A stretch of 64,000 nt of DNA. Origin: Bordetella petrii (lineage in GTDB: Bacteria; Pseudomonadota; Gammaproteobacteria; Burkholderiales; Burkholderiaceae_B). A program made the position numbers and the translations under genes. Below, in pieces: positions 39,573 through 50,006 of this stretch. The stretch lies in assembly GCF_000067205.1 (NCBI RefSeq), contig NC_010170.1, forward strand, positions 186,001 through 250,000. The letters are read 5' to 3'. The notes beneath the pieces were generated by a model. That model was not told the origin of the DNA and searched no databases. It saw only the letters and a list, made by a program, of their open reading frames with translations. Every line of letters begins with the position of its first letter. The first letter of the stretch is position 1.

Positions 39573-41390
39573 ATGCACAAGATCGGGTTCATTGACATCG
39601 TAGGCCTTAGGGCGTGCCATCACGTCAGCATACCGTTGGAGTCTTTCACTCCGCTTGTTGGGCAGAACAACGCTGGAAAGTCGACCATTCTTTTTGCGCT
39701 CGCTTGGGTGCTGAAACCGAGTGCATTGGAAGCGTCAGACTTCGCGAAGGAAGGTGAGCCAATTGTCGTTACTGCGCGAATAGATGGGATCACTGCAGAA
39801 ATTCTGGAATACGTGCCGGAACCGAAGCATCAAGCCGCGATCGCGCCGTTCTGCAATACAGGGTCTATGTGGATTCGCGTCGTCTGCACTGCTCCCGGTC
39901 CAAAAGGCTTCACCTGTGAGGTGTTCGACGTTGACCAATACGCCGGCGAAGGCATTCCAAAGTCCTGGAGAAGCTACCCAACCGGCTTATCGCAGGCGGT
40001 GTCGGCATTGTTGCCAGAACCGCTGCAAATCGATGCCATGGAAGATCTTGCGGAAGACCTCGGCAAGGCAAAAGCCGGCAGCACGTTGAAGTCGCTGCTC
40101 GACTTGATCATGGGCCCGATTATTGAAACCCATGACGAACTCGTCTCTGCGTTGCAGACCTTTAAGGACATTTTGAGTACCGACGGTGCATCCCGGTCGG
40201 AACACCTAAAGACGTTCGACGACGGGGCGACGAAGGCCCTCGGCGACTTCTTTCCGGGGCTCGCGATCGAGCTGGGTATGCAGACTATTGAAGTAAAGGA
40301 GTTCTTTAAGGCGGGCAATTTGCACGTCACCGACTTGGAAACTGGCGACCGCAGGACCTTCGATAAGCTGGGAACTGGCTGCCAGCGCGCCATCCAGATG
40401 GCATTAATCCGACATCTGGCTGACCTAAAGATCGGCTCTAAACCACTTGCTGCACGTCGACTATTGCTCATCGACGAGCCCGAGCTGTATTTACATCCAC
40501 AGGGCGTCAAGCGTCTTCGCCAAGCGCTCGCAGCTTTGTCGCAGAAGGGCTTTCAGGTCGTGTATGCCACGCACTCTCCTCTCATGTTGAGCAGGGAGAA
40601 CGCAGCCGACGCCGTCATCATTCGGAAAACTAAGACCGATGGGACGCTCGCCCGCTTACCTCTCAGGCATGCGGTTGCCAGTGCACTTCATGAGGCCCAG
40701 GCGCAGTCACGTACCTTATTCGAATTGGGCAACCTTGCCGAGATTTACTTCTGTGATCTTGTCGTGCTTTGTGAGGGTAAGACGGAGAAGCGCCTCCTTC
40801 CGCTCCTCTACGAGCGTCTACGCGGACGCCACCCAGAACTGGATCAGGTCGCCTTTGTTGCTGTGGGTGCCTGCTCCGATATTCCCAAAGCGCTCCCGGT
40901 GCTGGCCGCGATGGGCATCCAAGCGTGCGGAATCGCCGACCTGGATTTTGCGTTTACGGAAGCCAGAAAAGGGCAGCAACCAATGCTCCCGAAACACGAT
41001 GAGACGCTGGTCCGAAGCAAGGATGTCCTCAAGAAACTGAAGCTTCAACACGAATTTCCACTTGGGGAAAACGGCCTTCCCGTGAAGGATAAGAAGACTG
41101 GATGGCAGGCGGCTGATACTTGGGCACTTTTTGCCCAACACCCTGAGGGAATACAACTCTCCGCTGGTTTGCACAATGCTCTGCTCGACCAGCGCGTTTG
41201 GATCTGGAGATCAGGCTGTTTGGAAAACGTCACAGGCTATGAGGAGAAGGGAGAAGACGCGATCTTGACGCAGGAGCTCGCTATCGGGGTGATGGAGGCC
41301 GCCGCGATCCAGAGGTCCATGCCAACAATCGTCGAATGCTTTGAATGGCTCGATAGGCAACGAGTGGTCAATCTGGAAGGTCGTAGGTGA
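39573..41390 (+). CDS. OLD-family ATP-dependent nuclease (AAA ATPase plus TOPRIM)
   Basis: The 605-residue protein, RBS AGGGAG, has an ABC-type ATPase split by a long insert: Walker A GQNNAGKST (about residue 29), signature region LGTGCQRAIQMALIRHL, Walker B RRLLLIDEPELYLHP and the H-loop ATHSPLML. The C-terminal TOPRIM has VVLCEGKTEKRLLPLL and GIADLDFAF. OLD nucleases act in phage exclusion; with a partner UvrD helicase they form Gabija, but no helicase is adjacent. It is therefore best called a stand-alone (class 1-like) OLD protein. It is the first gene after the second transposon left end. Confidence 0.88.
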   Translation: MHKIGFIDIVGLRACHHVSIPLESFTPLVGQNNAGKSTILFALAWVLKPSALEASDFAKEGEPIVVTARIDGITAEILEYVPEPKHQAAIAPFCNTGSMWIRVVCTAPGPKGFTCEVFDVDQYAGEGIPKSWRSYPTGLSQAVSALLPEPLQIDAMEDLAEDLGKAKAGSTLKSLLDLIMGPIIETHDELVSALQTFKDILSTDGASRSEHLKTFDDGATKALGDFFPGLAIELGMQTIEVKEFFKAGNLHVTDLETGDRRTFDKLGTGCQRAIQMALIRHLADLKIGSKPLAARRLLLIDEPELYLHPQGVKRLRQALAALSQKGFQVVYATHSPLMLSRENAADAVIIRKTKTDGTLARLPLRHAVASALHEAQAQSRTLFELGNLAEIYFCDLVVLCEGKTEKRLLPLLYERLRGRHPELDQVAFVAVGACSDIPKALPVLAAMGIQACGIADLDFAFTEARKGQQPMLPKHDETLVRSKDVLKKLKLQHEFPLGENGLPVKDKKTGWQAADTWALFAQHPEGIQLSAGLHNALLDQRVWIWRSGCLENVTGYEEKGEDAILTQELAIGVMEAAAIQRSMPTIVECFEWLDRQRVVNLEGRR

Positions 41391-41592
41391 CTGTTTCTGG
41401 CCGGGAGCTGTCTTTGACGACAGACCGCTTCCGACCCAAAGCCGTCCATCGACTCCACTTGATCAAAAACCGTCCGGATGTGTGATTAATCGCAGTCGAC
41501 ACATCGCACTCCAAAAGCATTGCCAGTTGCTACGCGTCGAGAGGTGCAGTAATGTACATAAAGTTACTTAATGTATCTGAACAGAGCGAAAA

Positions 41593-42150
41593 ATGGCAAC
41601 TAAGCGATCCCAGAACAAGTGTCGAGACTGCAAGTACACGTGGTATCCGAAGGGAAAAAACTTGTCCCTCAAGTGTCCGGGCTGTGGAGGAACGAACGTT
41701 GGATATGCGGGCATGGGGCTGTTCGGGCAACTGGGCCTGGGCGCGCTCGTGATTGGTGGGTTCATGATTTTCTCGGGCGGCGAGAAATCAGTTTCGTCCC
41801 CAAGTCGAGATGTGAAGACACCGTCAGGACTCTCCACTTCAAATCCTCCGGTGTCGGCCAGTTCGATCACACCGCCAGCCCCTCCGAACCGCGAGGTTGA
41901 GCGTGCGCCCGATCTAACGCTGGGGCCGGTCGAGTACCGCAATCCGGCTGCGGGCGTTGTCGTACAGCCGGGTATGGCTATGTCTCAAGTACCGGCGGCC
42001 ACATCAAGTTCCACCGGTCGTACGATTCGGGTTTATTCCTCAGAAGAGATCACATCGATGGAGCAGGCCAAGGGATACCAGGGCAATGACCCTATCGTGC
42101 GACGTCGTCTGGGCTTGCCCTCCCGGGAAACCGGGCAGCTTATTCCTTAA
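41593..42150 (+). CDS. Zinc-ribbon membrane protein of unknown function
   Basis: The 185-residue product starts with a zinc ribbon (CRDC...CPGCGG, about residues 9-37), one membrane helix (LFGQLGLGALVIGGFMIF, about 43-61) and a Pro/Ser-rich, probably disordered, remainder. It lies 200 bp after the OLD gene on the same strand; a functional link is possible but unproven. I know no function for this arrangement. Confidence 0.6.
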   Translation: MATKRSQNKCRDCKYTWYPKGKNLSLKCPGCGGTNVGYAGMGLFGQLGLGALVIGGFMIFSGGEKSVSSPSRDVKTPSGLSTSNPPVSASSITPPAPPNREVERAPDLTLGPVEYRNPAAGVVVQPGMAMSQVPAATSSSTGRTIRVYSSEEITSMEQAKGYQGNDPIVRRRLGLPSRETGQLIP

Positions 42151-42223
42151 GCGTAGGCATAGAAGGATAGAACGCTCGCCACCCGTATTCGCCACGTGAC
42201 CTCCTCCCACGAACTGGACAGAT

Positions 42224-43027
42224 TCAGACTGGAGAATCCGACAGGTTTGGGGTAACTGCAAACTGCTTGGCAAAGAGCGCTGGTGGGGTATCGGCCAGCG
42301 CCGAGTGGGGTCGGAAATAATTGTAGTCCTGCCTCCAGTTTTCAAGCTTGTTGCGTGCATCTGCCAGCGACATGAACCAGGTCGTGTTCAGACATTCATC
42401 GCGTAGGCTGCCGTTGAAGGATTCGATGAATGGATTGTCCGTGGGCTTGCCTGGACGAGAATAATCCAGCGTCACACCGTTGTCGTAGGCCCACTTATCG
42501 AGCTGCAAGGAAACGAACTCCGGGCCGTTGTCGGCTTGAATGCGATGCGGTAAAGCACCGCGCTCGGTCGCAATGCGCATCAAGGCTTGCACCACGTCTT
42601 GGCCAGTCAAAGATTGGCCAGCTTCAATCGCAAGACATTCACGGGTGAAGTTGTCCACGACGGTCAACGCCCGGAATCGCTGCCCATTGAACAAGGCGTC
42701 CGAGACGAAGTCCATGCTCCAGCTCTGGTCCGGGGCGGTCAGCGTGGGCCGCTCTAATCGATGAGCGGCGGCGCGGCGGCGATGCGGCCGTTTACTGCGC
42801 AGATTCAAGCCTTCCTCCTTGTACAGGCGGTAAATGCGCTTGTGATTGACGTGCCAGCCGTCGCGGCGAATCAGCACGTAGATACGCCAGAAGCCGTATC
42901 GCACCCGGGTGCTGGCGATCTCGTGCATGCGCGCCTTAAGGGGTGCATCGAGTACTTTGGGCTTGAGCTTCTGGTACCAACCGGCCCGGCTCTGCTGACA
43001 GACATGGCAAGCCCGGTTCACACTCAC
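42224..43027 (-). CDS. IS407-like transposase OrfB (element C)
   Basis: The DDE triad is visible as the Asp of [11 protein letters not shown], the Asp of [11 protein letters not shown] and the Glu of [17 protein letters not shown], the classical IS407 signature. The coding frame really continues upstream to the orfA slip site (HTH_21 segment), so 43027 is the first ATG/GTG rather than the biological start of OrfAB. Confidence 0.9.
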   Translation of the reverse strand: MSVNRACHVCQQSRAGWYQKLKPKVLDAPLKARMHEIASTRVRYGFWRIYVLIRRDGWHVNHKRIYRLYKEEGLNLRSKRPHRRRAAAHRLERPTLTAPDQSWSMDFVSDALFNGQRFRALTVVDNFTRECLAIEAGQSLTGQDVVQALMRIATERGALPHRIQADNGPEFVSLQLDKWAYDNGVTLDYSRPGKPTDNPFIESFNGSLRDECLNTTWFMSLADARNKLENWRQDYNYFRPHSALADTPPALFAKQFAVTPNLSDSPV

Positions 43028-43077
43028 GCGGTAGCGTTCGATCAGATGGCCGACGAGCTGCTTGCGCTGCGCCGGCC

Positions 43078-43344
43078 TTAGAGCTTTTTTTTCAGCACAT
43101 CCTGCAGCATGACCTTGTCCAGCGATAAATCGGCGACCAGCTGCTTGAGCTTTTTATTCTCGTCCTCGAGCTGACGCAAACGTCGCAGCTCACTGACCCC
43201 CACGCCGGCGTACTTCTTCTTCCACGCGTAGAAGGTGGCCTGCGAGACGCCGACCTTGCGGCAAACCTCTTCGACCGAAACACCCGTGTCGGCCTGATGT
43301 AGCGCAAACGCAATCTGCTCTTCGGTGAACTTGGACTTTCTCAT
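43078..43344 (-). CDS. IS407-like transposase OrfA (element C)
   Basis: The 88-residue protein has an HTH ([40 protein letters not shown]) and a zipper helix ([22 protein letters not shown]). The A8G run before its stop is a probable -1 slip site into orfB. Confidence 0.9.
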   Translation of the reverse strand: MRKSKFTEEQIAFALHQADTGVSVEEVCRKVGVSQATFYAWKKKYAGVGVSELRRLRQLEDENKKLKQLVADLSLDKVMLQDVLKKKL

Positions 43345-43421
43345 GGCGAATGCCCTCCTTGGGCATTAGTGTCGCCGGAATTCTCCAGTTCTGGACTGTC
43401 CAGTTTCTTGGGGTGAGGTCA

Positions 43422-43876
43422 CCTAGGTAGCGCTCCCCGTGTTTTTGCAACTGCGCGATAGTGGGCCGACTCGATCGCCTTTGCCTTCTGACCGTGGACG
43501 TCCAACTGAGAGCCCTGATTTTTTAGATTCAAACCCCAGGCGAGCGTTCGAACGGCCGCTCCTGGCCGTAAACGGTCGTTCAGCGACCGTGCGTCTTGTA
43601 CAGACCGGTCGGCTCATGGCCCGTTCCGTGTACTTTGTGGTGCTACGTATCGCCGGGCAAGACCACGCTGCTAGTAGAAGCAAAGTTGGCCTCAAACTTC
43701 GGGCGACAATCGTTGCGTAAACAAAGTCGTTGCGTGGCCTCTGTTCGCGTTCAGTGCCCTACCGTAATAGTCACATATGAGCCTGATCAGCGATTTCTGA
43801 AGCTGGCTGGATTTGTACCGCGATACTGAAAGGGAGGCAGATTAAACATTTCGCAATCGGTGTCGATAACCGATAT
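43422..43876. other. Intergenic stretch without a recognisable gene
   Basis: About 450 bp between element C and the TniQ gene. Short frames exist but none has motifs or an RBS. It may include the left end of the tns-bearing element; I could not find repeats matching those upstream of tnsA. Confidence 0.4.
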
Positions 43877-44881
43877 ATGCAGAATGTACCTCCTCTTCCT
43901 AACGAGCATGTCCTCGGTCACCTAGTCCGCGTTGCTGGAGCCAACGCGGTTAAGAACCTTAAGGCCCTGTTCCGAAGTACTCGTTCCGACGACGAAAATG
44001 AAGACATCCATCCGCTTCATTGGAAGCATCGGTACTATGGGCCATTGCGGTATGGAAACACGACCTCCTTAGAGGAATATAGGAAGCATCACACCCTCAC
44101 TCTGTTCCTCACAAAGCCGACCCAAGCTACTCAATTGGCCAATCTCGGTGGCTTTTTGTCCGACGCGTTTGTACGGCATCACATTCCGCTAGGGTACTCC
44201 GCCGAGGAGTGCATAAGCCGTATCGCTTGGCGGTTTTGCAGCCAATGCAGGGACGTGGCTCGAAACAAGTTTGGAATCGGTTATTGGCATCGAGTTCATC
44301 AAGTACCAGGAATGGACATTTGCCCCTACCACGGCGTTGTGCTAACGAGGTGCAAGATCCAAGCGATGTTCGATGATCCGACCCTCTCCGATGCCGAGTC
44401 ATTTGGGACTGGTGGTCCAGATGAAAACTTGGTTACTGCAAACATGACACCGGCGTTGCACCGTTACCGAACGGTTATCAAGGAGGTGCTCGACCATCCA
44501 CTCCCTGAAGTCCGCCTTCGGCGGGCCGTTCTTTCGCTCCTGAGATCATCCCGAATGCGCACGGAGGAAGATCGGCGAACTATCCAAATGCCCCGCCTGG
44601 CTGCGGTCGTAAGTCGACGCGAGATTCCGGATGTATGGCTACTTGAACATATTCCGAGGGTTAGGGTCTGGTTCAATCAACATAGCCATCATGCCGAACC
44701 CTATTGGCGGGAAGAGTTTATCAAGACCTGCCATCACAGCACGAGCAAAGCTGGGTCGGATCTCTGGACACTTGGCTTGGAACTCTTAATGGTCTGCCTA
44801 ACTATACGGAATGTGGCCGAGATCAAAGATGCTATCTGGCCTGGAGTTGGGCGTCGCCGCGTTGCCCGTAGGCTTAGGTGA
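43877..44881 (+). CDS. TniQ family transposition target-selection protein
   Basis: The 334-residue protein has a TniQ core: a zinc-binding segment FCSQCRDVARNKFGIGYWHRVHQVPGMDICPYHGVVL (about residues 121-155; Cys, Cys, then Cys and His) typical of TniQ/TnsD. The C-terminus lacks the repeated HTH modules of TnsD, so it resembles the shorter TniQ type. It is convergent with tnsD, 23 bp apart. Tn7-like elements often carry two TniQ proteins for two target pathways; that role here is inference. The N-terminus lacks the usual E-L/SW motif near residue 10 and has PNEHVLGHLVRVAG instead. Confidence 0.8.
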   Translation: MQNVPPLPNEHVLGHLVRVAGANAVKNLKALFRSTRSDDENEDIHPLHWKHRYYGPLRYGNTTSLEEYRKHHTLTLFLTKPTQATQLANLGGFLSDAFVRHHIPLGYSAEECISRIAWRFCSQCRDVARNKFGIGYWHRVHQVPGMDICPYHGVVLTRCKIQAMFDDPTLSDAESFGTGGPDENLVTANMTPALHRYRTVIKEVLDHPLPEVRLRRAVLSLLRSSRMRTEEDRRTIQMPRLAAVVSRREIPDVWLLEHIPRVRVWFNQHSHHAEPYWREEFIKTCHHSTSKAGSDLWTLGLELLMVCLTIRNVAEIKDAIWPGVGRRRVARRLR

Positions 44882-46550
44882 CACGATCGCATCAGCCATT
44901 CGCCTCAAGTCTTGGATGAACGGCGCTTGATATGACTATCTAGAATCGCTCTAGTGCGATTGAGCTTTTCCAGTTTTGGCATGTAGCGTGAAAGCTCCGG
45001 GACGGCCTTGTAGAGTATTTGTAGGCTCAATGGGTTGTGTCTAGCGCTCAATCGATGGATTGCCTGCATGAGTCGCCCAGAAAGGTCTCTGTCCCTGGCG
45101 AACCAGTCGACGCGGTCGCCTCTCGAAGTCGTTGAGGGGAGTTTGGACGGGCTATGGGTAAGCAGCCATTCCCTATCGTTGCGGTATAGCCAAGCGTAAG
45201 TGGCTTGTTGGCGTTGTCTAACTTGAGTGGTACTAAAGTTCGGATGGCGTGAGATCTCTCGTAGCCATGTCGAGCGAGCACTGTACCGGGCACGCGCATA
45301 GCACGCCTTATGCCAATGATCGGCCAGCCCAGGTTCTGATCTCAGTACGCGGGTGACTGTTTGAACGGAAACTCCAAAGTGTTCCGCAATCGCAATTTTC
45401 GAGTCCCCACGTTGAAGTGCTTTGACTACCTTTTGGCGCGTAGTCGTCCTTTGAATGGGTGCCTGCACACCGCACTTTGCCGCCCAAGTTTGCGCTGTAC
45501 CAACGTCTATGCCTAGCGCGGCTGCGATCTGTCGACAAGACGCGCCTCTCCTGGCAAGAGTAGCGGCTTCTTCGACCTCTCCTATGGGAGCGCTTAGTCC
45601 TGTACAGAATGAGCGGGCCACAGGGCGAAACTGCGAAGGCGTAGTATAGGTACGCCAGAACTTCGCCCAATCACCAAATAGCCAAGACATGAAGAGAAGA
45701 TGTGGCAAGGGATGGCGTGAGGGATGGGACGAATAGAGAACCCGGCGCAAATGTGAGGCGCATTCTTCCGTAGTGCATGGAAGTGCTCGCAGATCAGCGT
45801 TGCCCCGCAAATCCGCTAGATAGTCGAGATACTGACGGACAAGGTTAGGCCAGCTTATGGACTTCTTCCGCCTGACTAGAGACCGAACGGCTAGTTCATC
45901 CATGTACGCGTCATGTAGACGGCTATAGTCAAACTCAAACCCGACAGGTAGTTCCGCGCTGGACATGAGTAGGTGCTGAAAGGAGGCCGAATCGGGGATC
46001 GCGGAGATATCACGTTCGATTGCAACTTCGCAGTCCTCCGGCAAAAGCCACAGGTCACGCTTGTTGTAATGAACTTTCTCGTGGCACCACGCAAGCCCAG
46101 TGTGGTGGACTGGACATCTGGCCATGCCGGGATACTGATGTTTCAAGTGCCAGTAGCTTGTGCCAAACGTTGCTTTGTCTGCTACGACACAGCGGGGACA
46201 TAGCTTTAGCGGATGACCCGCGCCCCAACGACTGGATGGAAGCCCTAGGACGGATTTCACCGACCCGCCCTGTTCTCCGGCGATGATCCGCAACACTAGT
46301 TGCACCTCCCGTCTCGATCGCCAGGGGAGGTACCAGCCCAGTACGCAATGCTCTCGGCAGATTTCTTCGAGGTCATTACCAAAACGGCCATTGGTTGCCA
46401 CAATGAAATGGCGAAGTCGGGCGGGAACATCGTGGGCCGTGCCTAGCCGCTTGCTTGCGAAAAGGTGCTCGGTAGTGGCGCGAGAGAGCAATGCGCCGGA
46501 AAGCCGGTGTGACGTTGCCCGCGAATTTCGGATCCCTTAACTGAGCGAGA

Positions 46551-47441
46551 TTATGCCACCCGTTGGTTCTGGGCGGCGTACCAGTCCCGCTCGAATTGCA
46601 TCGGGCTGACGTAGCCCAACGTCGAGTGCAAGCGCGAATGATTGTAGAAGCTCAACCAGTCGATTACCTCGTCCATCGCTTCGCGACGCGTTGCAAAGCG
46701 CTGGCCGAGGATGCGTGCACGCTTGAGCGATCCCCACAGGCTCTCGGTCGGTGCGTTGTCCCAGCAATTGCCTCGACGGCTCATCGAACTGCGCATGCCG
46801 TAGCCCTTGAGCAGGTCCTGGAAGTCATGACTGCAATACTGGCTGCCACGGTCACTGTGGAGGATCAGGCCCGCTTGCGGACGGCGGCGAAACCACGCCA
46901 TACGCAGCGCATCAGACACCAGCTCCGTGCGCATGTGCGGCTGCATCGACCAGCCCACCACCTGACGGCTGAACAGGTCGAGAATGACGGTCAGAAACAG
47001 CCAACCCTCGTCCGTCCAGATGTACGTGATGTCCGTAGTCCAGACCTGGTCGGGACGCGCGGGAGAGAAGTCTCGTTGCAGCAGGTCCGGTGCGACCGGC
47101 AGGCTGTGTTTGCTGTCGGTCGTGACCTTGAACCGGCGTTTGGTCTTCGCCTTGATGCCGTGCAGCTTCATGAGCCGCTGGACACGATCCTTGCTGACGC
47201 GAATGCCCTGGACCAGCAGTTGCTTCCACACGCGCGGCCAGCCGTACTCGCCTTTGGATTCAGCGTGCACGGCCTTGATGTGCACCAGCAGAGCGTCGTT
47301 GCTGATGCGTCGGCGCGGTCGGTCAGTATCGACATCCCGCACCTTGCGCGCGTGGTAACCGCTGGGGCTGACACCCAGCACCTGGCAGCTCAGGGACACC
47401 GGCCATTGTCGGCTGTGAAGCTCGATCCAGGCGTACTTCAT
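46551..47441 (-). CDS. IS3-family transposase OrfB (copy 2)
   Basis: The same 296-residue DDE transposase as at 30116, with the catalytic Asp, Asp and Glu all present. An intact source of further transposition. Confidence 0.92.
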   Translation of the reverse strand: MKYAWIELHSRQWPVSLSCQVLGVSPSGYHARKVRDVDTDRPRRRISNDALLVHIKAVHAESKGEYGWPRVWKQLLVQGIRVSKDRVQRLMKLHGIKAKTKRRFKVTTDSKHSLPVAPDLLQRDFSPARPDQVWTTDITYIWTDEGWLFLTVILDLFSRQVVGWSMQPHMRTELVSDALRMAWFRRRPQAGLILHSDRGSQYCSHDFQDLLKGYGMRSSMSRRGNCWDNAPTESLWGSLKRARILGQRFATRREAMDEVIDWLSFYNHSRLHSTLGYVSPMQFERDWYAAQNQRVA

Positions 47442-47725
47442 GCCGACACCTTCGCAAAGTACGCCGTGGCTTTTCCCAATATGTCGCGCTCCATCTTCAC
47501 GCGTGCCAACTCCGCGCGCAGCCGGGCAATCTCCATCTGTTCTGGAGAAACCTGTTTGCCTGCGCCGTTCAGCTTCCCAGCGGCATCGGCCTTCACCCAG
47601 TTGTGCAGCGTCTTCGGGCTGATGCCCAGTATCTTCGCCACCGCCGCCATGCTCTGGCCGCCGCGGACCATGCGCACGGCTTCCAGCATGAATTCCTGCG
47701 TATATCGAGCTCTCGGATTACCCAT
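47438..47725 (-). CDS. IS3-family transposase OrfA (copy 2)
   Basis: The same 95-residue protein as at 29832, with HTH and zipper helix intact and the ATGA overlap with orfB. Confidence 0.92.
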   Translation of the reverse strand: MGNPRARYTQEFMLEAVRMVRGGQSMAAVAKILGISPKTLHNWVKADAAGKLNGAGKQVSPEQMEIARLRAELARVKMERDILGKATAYFAKVSA

Positions 47726-48703
47726 CTTTCCTCCCTCCTTGCGTGAGTTTTACACACTCAGCAAGGGATCCATTTTTTGCGGGCAAGCTCAGTGTTCTCG
47801 GCTACACAGACTGAAGAGCGTCTCGTCCGGCAGCCAGCCCTCGACGAAATGGGGAATTGGAGAAATCAATACGTATCACTCTAGCCGTCGCTGTGGCCCA
47901 GGCTCATTCGGGACGCCCGGGAGGAGGATATAGGCCCCGCCGCATTTGTCCGTTCTGCATTAGTTCTGCAGCGGTTAAAGGCTTGCGTCGATTCGCTTTC
48001 CTCGGTTTCGTCGATTTGATCGGATCAGTAATTTCAGCGGCCTTCGCTGCCAGCTCACGCTCATTTGGGGTACGGATATCATGCTGTATTGCCTGAGTAA
48101 GCTCTCGGTGACGTATGCTCTCCCGATACTCTTTCATTCGTGTCGATACGATCGGTGGAAGTGGGATGGGACACTGATACTGCGCTGATTGCTTTGTCGG
48201 ATGAATAGTGAGCATTGCTGCCACTTGCCTCCGGCTTGAAGCGTACGAGACGCTGTCGTAGGAATTTGCCAGATCTTCGATCGTGACCTGGCGCCTTCCT
48301 TGTTTCCATACGCTGGAGTACGCCAGGCGTGTCAGCTGAATGAACAACCGCTTCAGGCCGGCGGTCAGCTGATAAATCGTGGAAGAGTGCGCTTGGATGT
48401 CTACGCTGAATGTGCCGTCCAGCAGATTTTCAACGCCGTTTAAGTAGCGATTCCAATCCTCGGAGCCTTTCTCTGACGGAAGCAGCACGATTGGTGACGT
48501 CAGAAGGCGTTGTGTATCCTGCTCTTGGCGCTTGAGTAAACTCCGCCACAATCCGTAGTTAGCCGCGAAAACGACTGGCACCCCGAGGTAGGAAAACTGA
48601 TAAAGCGATTTAGTGATCAAGTTGGTTGCACCAGCGCTCTGAGTGAGAAACTGCATCTCGTCGAGCAGGATGAGCGAAGTCCCATCTGTGTGCGCTGCCT
48701 TCC

Positions 48704-49121
48704 GGCGTCTGTCAAGGCAGTTGGAACCTGATTCATGCGGCCTCTAATACTGGATCGGTGTCTTGCTCATGTTGATCCGGCTCGGGGTTGAGCCAGACGC
48801 TGCCGATGGGCTGCCAGTTGCGTAGTTTTCCCGACCATCGTGCTGGGTGGCGTTGCCTGGCTTGTTGGTACAGGCGCTGTCGGGCTTGCAGAATGGGGGC
48901 ATCCAGGCCCGCGGCGTCTGTCAAGGCAGTTGGAACCTGATTCATGCGGCCTCTAATACTGGATCGGTGTCTTGCTCATGTTGATCCGGCTCGGGGTTGA
49001 GCCAGACGCTGCCGATGGGCTGCCAGTTGCGTAGTTTTCCCGACCATCGTGCTGGGTGGCGTTGCCTGGCTTGTTGGTACAGGCGCTGTCGGGCTTGCAG
49101 AATGGGGGCATCCAGGCCCGC
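48704..49121. repeat. 209-bp tandem duplication of an IS end
   Basis: Units 48704-48912 and 48913-49121 are identical by eye, each starting GGCGTCTGTCAAGG and ending CCAGGCCCGC. The unit covers the IS terminus and the last ~60 codons of orfB. Confidence 0.9.
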
Positions 49122-50006
49122 ATGACGCTGCGCCGGAGCCAAGTAGCGAATGGCGCTGTGGCGATGCTCATGGTTGTACCAGTGGATGAACTGATGCACC
49201 CACAGGCGTGCGGCCTGCACGCTTGCAAAGCCGTCGATCGGGTAACCGGGCCGGTACTTGCAGGTGCGGAACAGGGCCTCGGAATACGCGTTGTCGTTGG
49301 ATACCTGGGGTCGGCTGTGCGAGGCGGTAATGCCCAGCTTCTCGAGCGTGACCTGCAAGGTCGAGCCTTTCATGGCGCTACCATTATCGGCATGCAATAC
49401 CAGGGGTCGGTGCTGACACTGCTCGCGCAGCACGGCGCGCTGGATGATGGTGGCACTGTTGGCCATGTTCTCCGATTCAAACACCTCGGCCCCGACGATT
49501 TTCCGGCTGTAGATGTCCAGGATCAGATACAGGTAATAGAACCGGCCGCGGATACGCGTATGCAGGTACGTGACGTCCCAGCTCCAGAGCTGGTTGGGTG
49601 CGTCGGCACAGTGGCGCCGTGGTGCTCCAGCGTGACGTGGCGCGCGCGCCCGGCCACGGCGGTGCTGCTCATCGGCTTGGCGCAGCACGCGATAGAAGGT
49701 CGACTCCGACGCCAGGTACCGGCCCTCTTCATCGAGCAGCCGTACCACGATCTGCGCCGGCGGCAGGCTGGCGAACTCGGGACGGTGGCAGGCCTGCAGC
49801 ACGGCCTGGCGCTCGGCGTCTGTCAGTGCATGCGATGGCGTGGCATGTATGGCGTGCGGGCGTCTGTCCTCATCGCCCGTCGCCCAGCGACGATAAGTGT
49901 TCAAGCCGATACCGAGTTCGATGCATGCGCTCTGCAAGCGTGCACCGGCCTGGCGAGCCTCATCGACCAACGCTACAGCTTGACGGCGATCCTGGGCATT
50001 GGTCAT
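48942..50006 (-). CDS. IS3-family transposase OrfB (element D)
   Basis: The 354-residue protein shows an rve core with Asp in LWSWDVTYLHT, Asp in LHADNGSAMKG and Glu in NAYSEALFRTCKYRP. The last ~60 residues (from GLDAPILQARQRLY) are encoded again in the tandem duplicate ending at 48733, which contributes no complete gene. Confidence 0.88.
   Translation of the reverse strand: MTNAQDRRQAVALVDEARQAGARLQSACIELGIGLNTYRRWATGDEDRRPHAIHATPSHALTDAERQAVLQACHRPEFASLPPAQIVVRLLDEEGRYLASESTFYRVLRQADEQHRRGRARAPRHAGAPRRHCADAPNQLWSWDVTYLHTRIRGRFYYLYLILDIYSRKIVGAEVFESENMANSATIIQRAVLREQCQHRPLVLHADNGSAMKGSTLQVTLEKLGITASHSRPQVSNDNAYSEALFRTCKYRPGYPIDGFASVQAARLWVHQFIHWYNHEHRHSAIRYLAPAQRHAGLDAPILQARQRLYQQARQRHPARWSGKLRNWQPIGSVWLNPEPDQHEQDTDPVLEAA

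Larger units (their letters stand above)
42197..43421 (-). mobile_element. IS3-family (IS407-like) insertion sequence C (1225 bp)
   Basis: Ends match as inverted repeats: TGACCTC...GAAC/ACTGGACAG...GGAGAAT at the left, and the same reverse-complemented at the right. I cannot find a target duplication (CACG left, CCTA right), so recombination or a flanking deletion may have followed insertion. Confidence 0.85.
46510..47791 (-). mobile_element. IS3-family insertion sequence, copy 2 (1282 bp), inside tnsD
   Basis: The same element as 29766-31047 in the opposite orientation. Ends TGACGTTGCCCGC and GCAAGCTCA are flanked by a 3-bp duplication GTG (46507-46509 and 47792-47794). The two copies appear identical, which implies recent transposition within this island. 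Confidence 0.93.
44905..47869 (-). pseudogene. tnsD: TnsD-like target-site selector, split by an IS
   Basis: The 5' piece (47869-47792) encodes MISPIPHFVEGWLPDETL and then FSLCSREH, the classic TniQ/TnsD opening. The 3' piece (46506-44905) continues RLSGALLSRATTEHLF, a zinc motif LCPRC...YPGMARCPVHH and C-terminal HTHs (GASCRQIAAALGIDVGTAQTW and GDSKIAIAEHFGVSVQTV). Removing the IS (46510-47791) and one GTG duplication restores a 559-residue frame from a TTG start. It is the last gene of a tnsABCD operon, 34 nt after tnsC. As interrupted it is probably inactive. Confidence 0.88.

Noticed and set aside
39573..41390. Gabija system
   Set aside because: The OLD protein resembles GajA, but no UvrD-like GajB gene is adjacent.
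42197..43421. Target duplication for element C
   Set aside because: Flanking 3- to 5-bp sequences do not match (CACG and CCTA), so no duplication is claimed.
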